64,000 nt of DNA from JBGMEA01 sp963674555 (lineage in GTDB: Bacteria > Bacillota > Clostridia > Eubacteriales > Anaerofustaceae). Each line of letters opens with the position of its first letter. Position 1 is the stretch's first letter. Positions 55,682 to 64,000 of the stretch are shown piece by piece. Under the pieces are notes generated by a model. It was given only the letters and a program-made list of their open reading frames with translations, was not told the origin of the DNA and searched no databases. Where the stretch lies: assembly GCA_963674555.1 (NCBI GenBank), contig OY771429.1, positions 62,001-126,000 of the forward strand. Direction: 5' to 3'. The position numbers and the translations under genes are program-made.

Positions 55682-56521
55682 ATGTTAAATGAACAGTATG
55701 TAATCGTTTCACATGATCAATTAAATCTTCACACGACGAGATCGTTGGTTCAAACACCCAAAGCAAATGTCATCATTACACATGGTTTAGGTGAACATTC
55801 CGGACGTTATTCATATGTAGTGGAGAAACTCAATAGATCTAACTTAAATGCCTACACATATGACCTTAGAGGTCATGGAAAATCTGATGGACATAGCGCA
55901 TATGTAAACGATTATAGAGACTATTTGGCAGATCTGCATGTCATGATTGAACATGTAAAAGAAGAAAATAGTAAAGTGCCAACTTTTTTGTTGGGACATA
56001 GTATGGGTGGTTTTATAGCATCTTTGTTTGGTATTGAGACAAATGATTTAGTTTCAGGCGTTGTATTAACCGGTGCCTCTACGCAAACCCCGCGACAAGC
56101 GAATCCGATAATGAGACGCATATTGCAAATTGCCGGAAAAACAGCACCAAGGGTAAGCATAAAAAATGATTTAGGGAAGATCGTTTCAAAAGATCTTGAT
56201 GTTGTGCAGAATTATTTAAACGATCCTCTGAATAAAGAAAAGATCACGATGGGGTTATACGATCAGTTTATTATAAAAGGGATCGACTATGTAAAAAACA
56301 ATATCGATCAATTCAATTACCCTGTTCTGTTATTGCACGGAAGCGATGATAAAATAGTTGCGCCTACTGCATCACTAATATTTCATCAATATGCTTCATC
56401 AAAAGATAAAACATTAAAAATCTATGATGGACTGTATCATGAAATATTAAATGAACCTGAACGGGATGAAGTTATAGATGATATTACAAAGTGGATATTA
56501 GACAGATGTAGTACTTTATAA
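55682..56521 (+). CDS. Alpha/beta hydrolase, monoacylglycerol-lipase/lysophospholipase-like
   Basis: 279 residues, single alpha/beta-hydrolase domain. Nucleophile Ser107 in GHSMGG, oxyanion-side THGLGEHSGRY, catalytic Asp in LLHGSDDKIVAP (about 218-229) and His in YHEIL. This pattern is typical of PldB/monoglyceride-lipase-like enzymes (Hydrolase_4). No signal peptide. The start lies 12 bases after the RNase P T-run; it may share that promoter by read-through. Confidence 0.85.
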   Translation: MLNEQYVIVSHDQLNLHTTRSLVQTPKANVIITHGLGEHSGRYSYVVEKLNRSNLNAYTYDLRGHGKSDGHSAYVNDYRDYLADLHVMIEHVKEENSKVPTFLLGHSMGGFIASLFGIETNDLVSGVVLTGASTQTPRQANPIMRRILQIAGKTAPRVSIKNDLGKIVSKDLDVVQNYLNDPLNKEKITMGLYDQFIIKGIDYVKNNIDQFNYPVLLLHGSDDKIVAPTASLIFHQYASSKDKTLKIYDGLYHEILNEPERDEVIDDITKWILDRCSTL

Positions 56522-56576
56522 TAATTATTTTTGTATAAATAATTTATTTTATAAGAAAGTAACTTGCCAAAATTAC

Positions 56577-56605
56577 TTTACTTTATAAAACAAATTCACT
56601 ATAAT
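56577..56605 (+). promoter_or_regulatory. Promoter of nifJ
   Basis: TTTACT (56577-56582), 17 bases, TATAAT (56600-56605). Confidence 0.55.
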
Positions 56606-56643
56606 ATATTTACGAAACAAGGATATAATCAGGAGGAATTATC

Positions 56644-59600
56644 GTGGCGAAAAAAATGAAAACAATGGATGGAAATACCGCAGCTTCATATACTGCATAT
56701 GCTTTCACCGAAGTAGCGGCAATCTATCCGATCACACCGTCATCATCTATGGCAGAAGTTGTAGATGAATGGTCGGCAAACGGGCAGAAAAACATATTCG
56801 ATCAGACAGTTGATGTTATCGAAATGCAATCCGAAGGTGGAGCTTCCGGAGCAATGCATGGCTCTCTTTCCGCAGGTGCTTTAACTACCACATTTACTGC
56901 ATCTCAGGGACTTTTACTAATGATACCAAATATGTACAAAATGGCAGGAGAATTGCTTCCGGGCGTATTTCATGTAAGCGCACGAGCGATTGCTGGTCAT
57001 GCATTATCGATCTTTGGAGATCATTCTGATGTAATGAGTACTCGTCAAACAGGTTTTGCTATCATGGCTTCAAACAGTGTCCAAGAAGTAATGGATCTGG
57101 GCGGTGTCGCGCATTTATCAGCAATCAAATCAAGAATTCCATTTTTGCATTTTTTTGACGGATTCAGAACTTCACATGAAATTCAAAAAATCGAAACGAT
57201 CGATTATGAAGATTATAAAAAAATGATCGATTATGATGCACTGCAAGCATTCAAAGACAGTGCAATGAATCCGCAAAAACCTTATACAAAAGGTACAGCT
57301 CAAAATCCGGATATTTTCTTTCAAGCGAAAGAATCTTCGAATAAATTCTATGCGGATGTTCCCGATATCGTTAATGACTATATGCAGAGCATATCAGATA
57401 TTACCGGTAGGGAATATAAACCGTTTACATATTTCGGCGCAGAAGATGCTGAACGTATCGTGATCGCTATGGGTTCGGTTTGTGAGACAATTGAAGAAAC
57501 TGTCAGTCACTTAAATCAACAAGGCGAAAAAGTCGGACTGATCAAAGTTCATTTGTATCGTCCGTTCAGTGCTAAATATTTCTTTAACGTTTTACCGAAG
57601 ACAGTGAAAAAAATCGCTGTCCTTGACAGAACGAAAGAACCGGGATCAACAGGTGAACCACTTTATCTCGATGTGAGAGATATCTTTTTTGATAAAGAAG
57701 AACAACCTCTGATTATCGGCGGTCGATACGGCTTAGGTTCAAAAGATACAACACCAACACAAATTAAGGCGGTATTTGATAACTTAGCGTCAGATACACC
57801 TAAGAATAATTTTACGGTCGGTATCAACGACGATGTTACGAATCTTTCTTTGGACTTACCTGAAAAGATCAACTCGCTTCCGGAAGGAACGATCAGTTGT
57901 AAATTCTGGGGCTTGGGTTCAGACGGAACCGTAAGTGCGAATAAGAGCGCGATCAAGATCATCGGTGATAATACCGATATGTACGCTCAAGGATATTTCG
58001 CGTATGATTCCAAAAAATCAGGCGGTGTAACGATATCGCATCTACGTTTCGGAACATCTCCGATCAAATCAACTTATTTGATCGACCAAGCGGACTTTGT
58101 ATCATGTTCGATGCAAAGTTACATCGATCAATATGATATGATATCTGACGTCAAAAAAGGTGGAACATTCCTCTTAAACACAACGTGGTCGATGGAAGAT
58201 CTATCCAATCGTCTTCCGGGCTATATGAAACGTTTTATCGCGAATAATGATATCAATTTCTATCTTATCAATGCGACTGATGTAGCGCAAGGTATAGGAC
58301 TGGGACGAAAAATCAATATGATCATGCAAGCGGCATTTTTCAAACTTGCTAATGTTATTCCATATGAAGACGCAGAAAAATACCTCAAAGAAGCTGTTGT
58401 AAAGAGTTACGGCAGAAAAGGCGAAAAAATCGTTAAAATGAACTATGACGCAATCGATAACGCAGTCAGTTCGTTACAAAAAGTTGAGATCCCCGCTGAT
58501 TGGGCGAATGCAGCGGACGATGCTAAAGAAGCTGTAAAAGAAGAACCCGATTTTATAACAAATGTGTTAAGACCGATCAATGCGCAACAGGGGGATAAAC
58601 TTCCCGTATCGACATTCAACGGCAGAGAAGACGGTTCGTTTCCGCAAGGCACAGCAGCATTTGAAAAAAGATGTATTGCTGTGGATGTGCCGAAATGGAT
58701 CACGGAAAATTGTATTCAATGCAATCAGTGTTCGCTGGTATGTCCGCATGCGAGCATACGTCCGTATTTGTTAACAGAAGAAGAAATGGCGAATGCTCCG
58801 GAAGGTTTCATAGGTAAACCTGCAGTAGGCAAAGGCTTAGAAAACTATACTTTCAAAGTACAAGTTTCACCTTTGGATTGCACGGGTTGCGGAAGCTGTG
58901 CGAATGTTTGCCCGGCTAAAGAGAAAGCATTGGTAATGGAACCTGTCGAAACGCAGTTAGAGGAAGATATAAATTGGCAGTATGCTGTATCTCTTAAACC
59001 AAAAGATTTAACAACGAACAAATATTCCGTTAAAGGAAGCCAATTTATTCAACCGTTATTTGAATTCTCAGGAGCTTGTGCGGGATGCGGAGAAACACCT
59101 TATGCAAAATTGGTAACACAATTATATGGTGATAGAATGTATATCGCTAACGCTACAGGATGTTCTTCAATTTGGGGTGGTTCCGCGCCGAGTACGCCAT
59201 TTACCGTCAACGAAGACGGTCACGGACCGACTTGGGCGAATTCGCTATTTGAAGATAATGCCGAATACGGTTACGGGATGTATCTTGCGGTTAAAAAGCA
59301 AAGAAACTCCATTAAAAATAAATTGGAAACGATTATTGATTCTGATTGTGCTGATGATTTAAAATCAGCAGCGAAAAATTGGATCGAAACGATGGATGAC
59401 GGTGAAACATCCAGAGATGCAAGTAACGCTTTAATAGAAATTCTTGAAACTACTGATAGCGCTTCTTGTAAAGAAGAAATCGATTATATCCTTGCCAATA
59501 AAGATCACTTAAACAAAAAATCCGTTTGGATTTTCGGCGGTGACGGATGGTCATATGATATTGGTTACGGTGGACTTGACCACGTTTTAGCTTCCGGTGA

Positions 59601-60162
59601 AGATGTAAATGTGCTTGTATTCGACACAGAAGTATATTCGAATACAGGCGGACAATCATCGAAAGCTACTCCAACTGCAGCTGTTGCTAAATTTGCGGCA
59701 CAAGGCAAAAAAACCAAGAAGAAAGATCTTGGAATGATGGCAGCTTCTTACGGATATGTATATGTAGCACAAGTTGCTATGGGAGCAGATAAAAATCAGT
59801 TCATCAAAGTAGTTAAAGAAGCTGAAGAATATGACGGACCTTCACTTATCATCGCATACGCTCCGTGTATCAATCACGGTATCAAATCAGGTATGGGCAC
59901 CAGCATGGATCAAATGAAAAAAGCAGTGGATGCAGGATACTGGCACTTATTCAGATACAATCCTATGCTTGAAAAAGAAGGTAAGAATCCGTTTATTCTC
60001 GACAGTAAAGAACCTACAGCAAGTTTCAGAGATTTCATACGCTCTGAATCCAGGTATACGGCTTTGGAAGTTACTTTCCCCGATATTGCTGAAGAACTGT
60101 TTGCAAAAACAGAACAAGATGCAAAAGAACGATATGAGACCTATAGAAAAATGGCTGAGTAA
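56644..60162 (+). CDS. nifJ: Pyruvate:ferredoxin (flavodoxin) oxidoreductase
   Basis: An oxygen-sensitive enzyme turning pyruvate and CoA into acetyl-CoA, CO2 and reduced ferredoxin, central to anaerobic fermentation. The 1172 residues are the full single-chain form. In order: pyrimidine-binding domain (NTAASYTAYAFTEVAAIYPITPSS), gamma domain, a two-cluster ferredoxin domain (CIQCNQCSLVCP and CTGCGSCANVCP, about 692-760), and the TPP domain with CAGCGET, GGDGWSYDIGYGG and NTGGQSSK. GTG start with AGGAGG seven bases before. It would feed acetyl-CoA to the acetyl-CoA carboxylase of the fab operon. Confidence 0.96.
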   Translation: MAKKMKTMDGNTAASYTAYAFTEVAAIYPITPSSSMAEVVDEWSANGQKNIFDQTVDVIEMQSEGGASGAMHGSLSAGALTTTFTASQGLLLMIPNMYKMAGELLPGVFHVSARAIAGHALSIFGDHSDVMSTRQTGFAIMASNSVQEVMDLGGVAHLSAIKSRIPFLHFFDGFRTSHEIQKIETIDYEDYKKMIDYDALQAFKDSAMNPQKPYTKGTAQNPDIFFQAKESSNKFYADVPDIVNDYMQSISDITGREYKPFTYFGAEDAERIVIAMGSVCETIEETVSHLNQQGEKVGLIKVHLYRPFSAKYFFNVLPKTVKKIAVLDRTKEPGSTGEPLYLDVRDIFFDKEEQPLIIGGRYGLGSKDTTPTQIKAVFDNLASDTPKNNFTVGINDDVTNLSLDLPEKINSLPEGTISCKFWGLGSDGTVSANKSAIKIIGDNTDMYAQGYFAYDSKKSGGVTISHLRFGTSPIKSTYLIDQADFVSCSMQSYIDQYDMISDVKKGGTFLLNTTWSMEDLSNRLPGYMKRFIANNDINFYLINATDVAQGIGLGRKINMIMQAAFFKLANVIPYEDAEKYLKEAVVKSYGRKGEKIVKMNYDAIDNAVSSLQKVEIPADWANAADDAKEAVKEEPDFITNVLRPINAQQGDKLPVSTFNGREDGSFPQGTAAFEKRCIAVDVPKWITENCIQCNQCSLVCPHASIRPYLLTEEEMANAPEGFIGKPAVGKGLENYTFKVQVSPLDCTGCGSCANVCPAKEKALVMEPVETQLEEDINWQYAVSLKPKDLTTNKYSVKGSQFIQPLFEFSGACAGCGETPYAKLVTQLYGDRMYIANATGCSSIWGGSAPSTPFTVNEDGHGPTWANSLFEDNAEYGYGMYLAVKKQRNSIKNKLETIIDSDCADDLKSAAKNWIETMDDGETSRDASNALIEILETTDSASCKEEIDYILANKDHLNKKSVWIFGGDGWSYDIGYGGLDHVLASGEDVNVLVFDTEVYSNTGGQSSKATPTAAVAKFAAQGKKTKKKDLGMMAASYGYVYVAQVAMGADKNQFIKVVKEAEEYDGPSLIIAYAPCINHGIKSGMGTSMDQMKKAVDAGYWHLFRYNPMLEKEGKNPFILDSKEPTASFRDFIRSESRYTALEVTFPDIAEELFAKTEQDAKERYETYRKMAE

Positions 60163-60181
60163 GTGTAAAAAAGAATAAACT

Positions 60182-60219
60182 AAAAAGAGTCCGATAAATA
60201 AATTTCGGACTCTTTTATT
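60182..60219 (+). terminator. Terminator after nifJ
   Basis: Stem AAAAGAGTCCGA / TCGGACTCTTTT followed by ATTAT. It can act in both directions between the convergent genes. Confidence 0.8.
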
Positions 60220-60267
60220 ATAGTAATAATAAGAGGTATTTCATATAGATTTGGGGTAAAATATCCC

Positions 60268-60978
60268 TTAGTCTTGTATTAAATGATCTTCATAAATTAC
60301 AAGAGTCAGTAGAGTCCATCCCGGAATGTACGCAAGCCAAATGATATTGTTAAGAAGAACATTGTAGCCATGATTAAAATATGGATGGAAAAATTGAAAT
60401 GCAACGCCCATATCGCAGATAAACATCAATAGCGCAGAAATAGCAATATAATACGCGACCCGTTTGGTGTAATAATCTCGGAATATGGTTAAAACAGCAC
60501 TCCACAACATATAACTGATTATGCATATAAAAAGGACACTTAAAAGTAAGATTGCAGGATCGTAGATGAAAGATAAAAGTGTCTTACCGATAATAAAATC
60601 TACGATTAAAATTATCATTCCTATGATAATTTCCGGTATTTTGATGCGAATTTTTTTTTGATAGACATAGGATAGTATGATATAAGCGAATAAAAAACCG
60701 AAACCGCCGTAGGGTATGATGCGGTAATGAATATGTGTGATATGATTTGGAAGTACGAGAAAAAGATCTCCAATGATGACAAATATGAAAGTAAGTGACA
60801 TCAATTTTTGTTCGATGGATTTCTTTTTTTTGATTATTGCAGACAGACATAATGAAAATATGATCGTAAATTTTACGCACGCTACAAAATCATATGCCGG
60901 ATAAAATCGATCAAGCAATATAACAAGAACAGTAAGAGAGAGATAGACAGAAAGCAGCATTTTTTGAGATTTGTTCAT
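60268..60978 (-). CDS. YhhN/TMEM86-like membrane protein
   Basis: 236 residues, about seven or eight membrane segments. The acidic residues in IIGDLFLVLP and FICDMGVAFQ fit the YhhN/lysoplasmalogenase family, which cleaves vinyl-ether lysolipids. The match is by pattern only and is moderate. Plasmalogens occur in many anaerobic Clostridia, which makes the role plausible. It follows the sirtuin gene by 35 bases on the same strand. Confidence 0.55.
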   Translation of the reverse strand: MNKSQKMLLSVYLSLTVLVILLDRFYPAYDFVACVKFTIIFSLCLSAIIKKKKSIEQKLMSLTFIFVIIGDLFLVLPNHITHIHYRIIPYGGFGFLFAYIILSYVYQKKIRIKIPEIIIGMIILIVDFIIGKTLLSFIYDPAILLLSVLFICIISYMLWSAVLTIFRDYYTKRVAYYIAISALLMFICDMGVAFQFFHPYFNHGYNVLLNNIIWLAYIPGWTLLTLVIYEDHLIQD

Positions 60979-61013
60979 AAAAATGATTCCTCGATTTTAA
61001 CTTCATTGGTTAG

Positions 61014-61739
61014 CTAATGCAATACGATTTTACTGAATACTTCTCCAATGCTATCATTTATGATCAGATCAGCATGACGGTCATAAGGTGTAGGAGTACG
61101 GTTGATCAGAACAAGATATCGGCCATTAAAATAATTGATGAGTCCGGCTGCGGGATACACATTTAATGAAGTGCCGCCTACGATCATCATATCGGCATCA
61201 GTAATAGCATTGATCGCCTGTTCAAGGACTATAGGGTCCAATGGTTCTTCATACAAAACAATACCCGGTTTGATTACACCACCGCACGTACAGGTCGGCA
61301 CATCGCTGCTTTCGTAAATATATTCCACTGAGTACTCTTTATGGCATTTGATGCAAGAATTATCCAGAATGCAACCATGGAGTTGCAAGACATTACGGGA
61401 ACCTGCCTTTTGATGTAGCCCATCAATATTTTGCGTTATAATACTTTTTAGTTTCCCCGATTGTTCCAATTCTGTAAGTTTATTATGTGTAATATTGGGT
61501 TCCGCGTGCAAATATAACATATATTTATTATAGAAATGATAAAACTCTCTCGTATGCTCAAAGAAAAATGAACGACTTAAAACAGTTTCCGCAGGATAAT
61601 TGATTTCTTTAGAATAAACTCCCTCAGAACTCCTAAAATCAGGTATTCCGCTTTCTGTTGAAACACCGGCACCTCCTAAAAAAACAATATCTTTAGAATC
61701 CGTTATATAGTTTTGAAATATTTCAAATTTTTGTTTCAT
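61014..61739 (-). CDS. cobB: Sir2-family NAD-dependent protein deacylase
   Basis: Removes acetyl or other acyl groups from lysines, using NAD+. The 241 residues have GAGVSTESGIPDFRS (about 24-38), TQNIDGLHQKAG and the catalytic His in LQLHGC. A zinc ribbon follows (CIKC, then CTCGG). The downstream NAD-binding block is VGGTSLNVYPAAGL. The ATG at 61739 is the likelier start; a GTG two codons upstream is the alternative, and neither has a strong ribosome site. Confidence 0.9.
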   Translation of the reverse strand: MKQKFEIFQNYITDSKDIVFLGGAGVSTESGIPDFRSSEGVYSKEINYPAETVLSRSFFFEHTREFYHFYNKYMLYLHAEPNITHNKLTELEQSGKLKSIITQNIDGLHQKAGSRNVLQLHGCILDNSCIKCHKEYSVEYIYESSDVPTCTCGGVIKPGIVLYEEPLDPIVLEQAINAITDADMMIVGGTSLNVYPAAGLINYFNGRYLVLINRTPTPYDRHADLIINDSIGEVFSKIVLH

Positions 61740-61774
61740 ATGCACTCTTATATTTAATAATTTTAAATATTATG

Positions 61775-62263
61775 TTATAAATAATGTTTTATTATATCAT
61801 ATTCTTTTGTCAAGTTTTCTAAGTTGTAATATCGACAATTCGCCGGTGAAGTCGAAGGAAGTTTGACCGTTTGTATATTTGTTTGCGGATAACAGTATTT
61901 ATCATATAATTTTGTCGCAGCATTGCCTGTCGTAAAAACTTGCCGTATAGAAGATCCGGATATAAGCGATGAAATATCATTCACTATCGGTTTCTTAATA
62001 CTGCCGTCATCAGCTCCTTTTATTTCACAAGAAGCCAAAACATCCCAAAGTGCTATTTTGTGGTGAAGTAATAGTTCTTTTTTTTCTTCAATCGTATTTG
62101 GATAATATTCGTCTAAAATAGTCGGTAATATTTTCCAGAATCTATTTTGCGGATGACCGTAATAAAAACCATATTCGATCGATTTAGGTGAGGGCATTGT
62201 CCCGAGTATCAATATTTTTGAGTTTTGATCATATACGGGTTCAAACGGATTATGTTTAAGCAT
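61775..62263 (-). CDS. DNA-deoxyinosine / uracil-DNA glycosylase family protein
   Basis: 162 residues. The motif ILGTMPSPKSIEYGFYYGHPQNRFW (split here as LGTMPSPKS and GFYYGHPQNRFW), and the later FTTGNAATKLYD and LPSTSPAN, are those of the hypoxanthine-DNA glycosylase branch of the uracil-DNA glycosylase superfamily. It would remove deaminated bases. I chose the start at 62263 (GGAG ten bases upstream); a longer frame begins 33 bases earlier. It lies 35 bases upstream of the sirtuin gene. Confidence 0.8.
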   Translation of the reverse strand: MLKHNPFEPVYDQNSKILILGTMPSPKSIEYGFYYGHPQNRFWKILPTILDEYYPNTIEEKKELLLHHKIALWDVLASCEIKGADDGSIKKPIVNDISSLISGSSIRQVFTTGNAATKLYDKYCYPQTNIQTVKLPSTSPANCRYYNLENLTKEYDIIKHYL

Positions 62264-62390
62264 CAGTTTATCGCTCCTTATATTAATTATATACATATAT
62301 CCATCATATATCTATAAATCGCGATAGTTTGTAAACTAAAATTTGATTATCTTTTATACCTTAGAAAGATAAATAACTTTGTACTACTAC

Positions 62391-62419
62391 TTAAAAAAAA
62401 TCGGAATAAATGATATAAT
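62391..62419 (+). promoter_or_regulatory. Promoter giving an apparently leaderless yigZ mRNA
   Basis: Extended -10 TGATATAAT (62411-62419) with weak -35 TTAAAA at 62391, spacing 17. The yigZ ATG begins only 8 bases after the -10 ends. Confidence 0.55.
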
Positions 62420-62426
62420 TATCAAC

Positions 62427-63056
62427 ATGAGAGCTTATCGAACAGTGAGTGAACAATCCGAAGAGCGATACGAAGTAAAAAAATCAGTTTTTATATCGAT
62501 ATTGACGTATATTAAAGACGAAAAAGATGCACTCGAAAAAATCGAACAGCTCAAAAAGGAACACTATAAAGCCCGACATCATTGTTATGCATATATTTTC
62601 GGTGAAAATAAAGATCATGTGAAATATTTTGATGACGGTGAACCTTCCGGAACAGCCGGAAAACCTATTTTAAACGTCATTGAAAAGCACGATCTGACAA
62701 ATGTATTACTTGTGGTTATACGCTATTTCGGAGGCATAAAACTCGGTGCAACGGGATTAACGCGTGCATACTCGAAGGCCGCTACTTTGGCCATAGATGC
62801 CAATAAAATAATCCAAATGATTCCCGCCTCGAAAATCACTATCCAATTAACATATCCACTCTATGGAAAAATAGAAAATTACTTGGTTGATAAGAGATTT
62901 AAAATCATAGAAAGTAATTATAATGAATCAATCCGACTTACGATACTTGTTCCGCAAAAAGATACGGTACAATTGACAGATAATATTACAGAAATGACAA
63001 ATAGTCAGTGTGAATGCATTGTAGGAAACGACTTATATATTACGTCTGAGGGATAA
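62427..63056 (+). CDS. yigZ: YigZ/IMPACT family protein
   Basis: 209 residues: an N-terminal UPF0029 domain (ARHHCYAYIFG, FDDGEPSGTAGKPI, IRYFGGIKLGATGLTRAYSKAA) and a C-terminal ferredoxin-like domain of ~70 residues (DUF1949). IMPACT relatives act in translation control in eukaryotes; the bacterial role is unknown. The frame is open upstream to 62379, but MRAYRTVSEQSE is the normal family start. No ribosome site precedes it, so translation is probably leaderless. Confidence 0.9.
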   Translation: MRAYRTVSEQSEERYEVKKSVFISILTYIKDEKDALEKIEQLKKEHYKARHHCYAYIFGENKDHVKYFDDGEPSGTAGKPILNVIEKHDLTNVLLVVIRYFGGIKLGATGLTRAYSKAATLAIDANKIIQMIPASKITIQLTYPLYGKIENYLVDKRFKIIESNYNESIRLTILVPQKDTVQLTDNITEMTNSQCECIVGNDLYITSEG

Positions 63057-63065
63057 AATAACTAT

Positions 63066-63404
63066 ATGGAAAGATTCACATTTCATTTAATTGATACTTT
63101 AGAAAAAGAAGTTGTGATCTGCGATATGGATCATATGATATTGTATATGAATCAACGTGCTGAAGAGAATTATACTGAAAGATTCGGATGTGACTTGATA
63201 GGAAAAAATTTACTCGATTGTCACAATGAGAACTCTTCACGAATTATAAAAGAGAAATTAGAATTTCTTATTACCAATAATTTTAACAGTGTTATTTTGA
63301 CGGATAAACCTGAAAAAGGACAAAAGTCTTATCTTACATTGATCAGGGATGAATTCAACAATCCAATAGGATATTATGAAAGATATGAAGGAGACGCATT
63401 TTAG
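63066..63404 (+). CDS. Small PAS-domain protein
   Basis: 112 residues, a single PAS fold: LEKEVVICDMDHMILYMNQRAEENY, a central helix with DLIGKNLLDCHNENSSRIIKEKL, then the strands SVILTDKPEKGQKSYLTLIRDEFNNPIGYYERYEGD. It resembles the stand-alone PAS proteins (PAS_10-like) with a CH motif that might hold haem or flavin, but ligand binding is not shown. It lies 9 bases after yigZ and 3 before ruvA, so it should be coexpressed with a DNA repair gene. Confidence 0.75.
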   Translation: MERFTFHLIDTLEKEVVICDMDHMILYMNQRAEENYTERFGCDLIGKNLLDCHNENSSRIIKEKLEFLITNNFNSVILTDKPEKGQKSYLTLIRDEFNNPIGYYERYEGDAF

Positions 63405-63407
63405 ATT

Positions 63408-64000
63408 ATGATCGATTATATAGTCGGTGTTATAGATTCAGTGCAAGACGGATCAGTTGTTGTTGAAGCGAATTCCATCGGTTACATGCTGAATGTTTCA
63501 ACCACAACGATCACAGAATTAGCTAATGCGGAAGATCAAACTAAGCTCTACACCTATCTAAATGTTAATGATAACGGGATCAATTTATACGGGTTTTCAG
63601 CGAAAGCTGAAAGAGAAGTCTTTCTGAAATTGATTTCTGTGTCCAAAGTAGGCCCGAAAGTCGCTTTGAGTATATTATCACAATATACACCGTCGGAAGT
63701 GATTTCCGCAGTTGTATCAAATAACGCAAAAGCTTTAACGAATGCAAACGGAGTGGGGAAAAAACTTGCTGAAAACATTGTTTTTAATTTAAAAGATAAA
63801 TTTGAAGATTTTGAGTCGGAAGAATTCTCGATGAACTCGATCGATATTTTTGAAAATGATCCCCAAAATGAAGCGATATCAGCGCTTGTCGGATTGGGAT
63901 TTGAAAGGTCTTACAGTACAAAGTTGATCAAAACCGTTTATGACGAAAATGCGACTTGTGAAGAATTGATTTCAAGATCATTAAAAATGATCGGAAAATA
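63408..64000 (+). CDS. ruvA: Holliday junction helicase subunit RuvA, stop codon cut by window edge
   Basis: RuvA binds four-way DNA junctions and loads the RuvB motor. The frame encodes 197 residues: N-terminal OB domain (YIVGVIDSVQDGSVVVEANSIG start), two helix-hairpin-helix motifs (VSKVGPKVALSIL, NGVGKKLAENIVFNLK), an acidic linker and the C-terminal RuvB-contact domain (EAISALVGLGF). The last two bases of the window are TA, which would be the first two bases of a stop; the gene is full length for the family. AAGGAG lies upstream inside the PAS gene. RuvB is expected just outside. Confidence 0.93.
   Translation, partial: MIDYIVGVIDSVQDGSVVVEANSIGYMLNVSTTTITELANAEDQTKLYTYLNVNDNGINLYGFSAKAEREVFLKLISVSKVGPKVALSILSQYTPSEVISAVVSNNAKALTNANGVGKKLAENIVFNLKDKFEDFESEEFSMNSIDIFENDPQNEAISALVGLGFERSYSTKLIKTVYDENATCEELISRSLKMIGK

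Overview
The window is one stretch of a low-GC, densely packed bacterial chromosome of Firmicutes (Bacillota) type. I infer a Clostridia-like or related anaerobe. The evidence is a single-chain pyruvate:ferredoxin oxidoreductase, FabK-type fatty-acid synthesis controlled by a FabT-like MarR protein, a phenylalanine T-box leader, AGGAGG-type ribosome binding sites, frequent TTG/GTG starts, and Firmicute-typical genes (trmK, nif3 with an insert domain, scpAB, mnmM). The genus cannot be fixed from sequence alone. No prophage, insertion sequence or CRISPR array was seen. Most of the window is housekeeping DNA with a few accessory modules.

Layout: 1-3 kb, end of a membrane leucine-rich-repeat protein, a HAD phosphatase and a patatin. 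3-4.5 kb, acpS and rpsT (minus strand) and a five-gene tRNA cluster (Gly, Arg, His, Gln, Gln). 4.6-7.8 kb, rsfS, a MATE exporter and gltX. 7.8-12.9 kb, a cobalamin riboswitch in front of cbiB, cobD, a phosphoglycerate-mutase-like enzyme and cobQ. 13.0-22.5 kb, a complete type II fatty-acid operon (fabT-fabH-acpP-fabK-fabD-fabG-fabF-accB-fabZ-accC-accD-accA), whose promoter -10 box lies in an inverted repeat that is probably the FabT operator. 22.5-26.4 kb, a TetR regulator divergent from an arsenic-type module (arsR, three permease genes, a mini-thioredoxin, arsC). 26.5-30.2 kb, ychF, an acyltransferase with a zinc ribbon and a GltS-like symporter. 30.3-34.0 kb, a sulfur module: SLC13 permease, CstB-like persulfide dioxygenase/rhodanese fusion and a two-part YeeE/YedE transporter.

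34.1-38.3 kb, a small YdcZ-type transporter and the T-box-controlled pheST operon. 38.3-41.6 kb, a spore-type amidase, an orphan GIY-YIG nuclease, tRNA-Leu and cca. 41.7-45.7 kb, lemA with a DUF2207 membrane protein, a UlaG-like hydrolase and rsmG. 45.7-48.9 kb (minus), lysA, a site-2 protease and scpA-scpB. 49-55.3 kb, rnr, rluB, mnmM, an RpiR regulator, tRNA-Asn, trmK and nif3. 55.3-60.2 kb, RNase P RNA, an alpha/beta hydrolase and nifJ. 60.2-62.3 kb (minus), a YhhN-like membrane protein, a sirtuin and a hypoxanthine/uracil-DNA glycosylase-type protein. 62.4-64 kb, yigZ (apparently leaderless), a small PAS protein and ruvA, which runs to the last base.

I found no clear brand-new multi-gene system. 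The best leads are the alkaline-phosphatase-superfamily enzyme inside the B12 operon (candidate alpha-ribazole phosphatase), the persulfide/sulfur-transport cassette in an apparent anaerobe, the orphan GIY-YIG nuclease with an unrecognised N-terminal domain, the split permease pair, the FabT operator over its own -10 box, the PAS protein coupled to ruvA, and the apparently leaderless yigZ.
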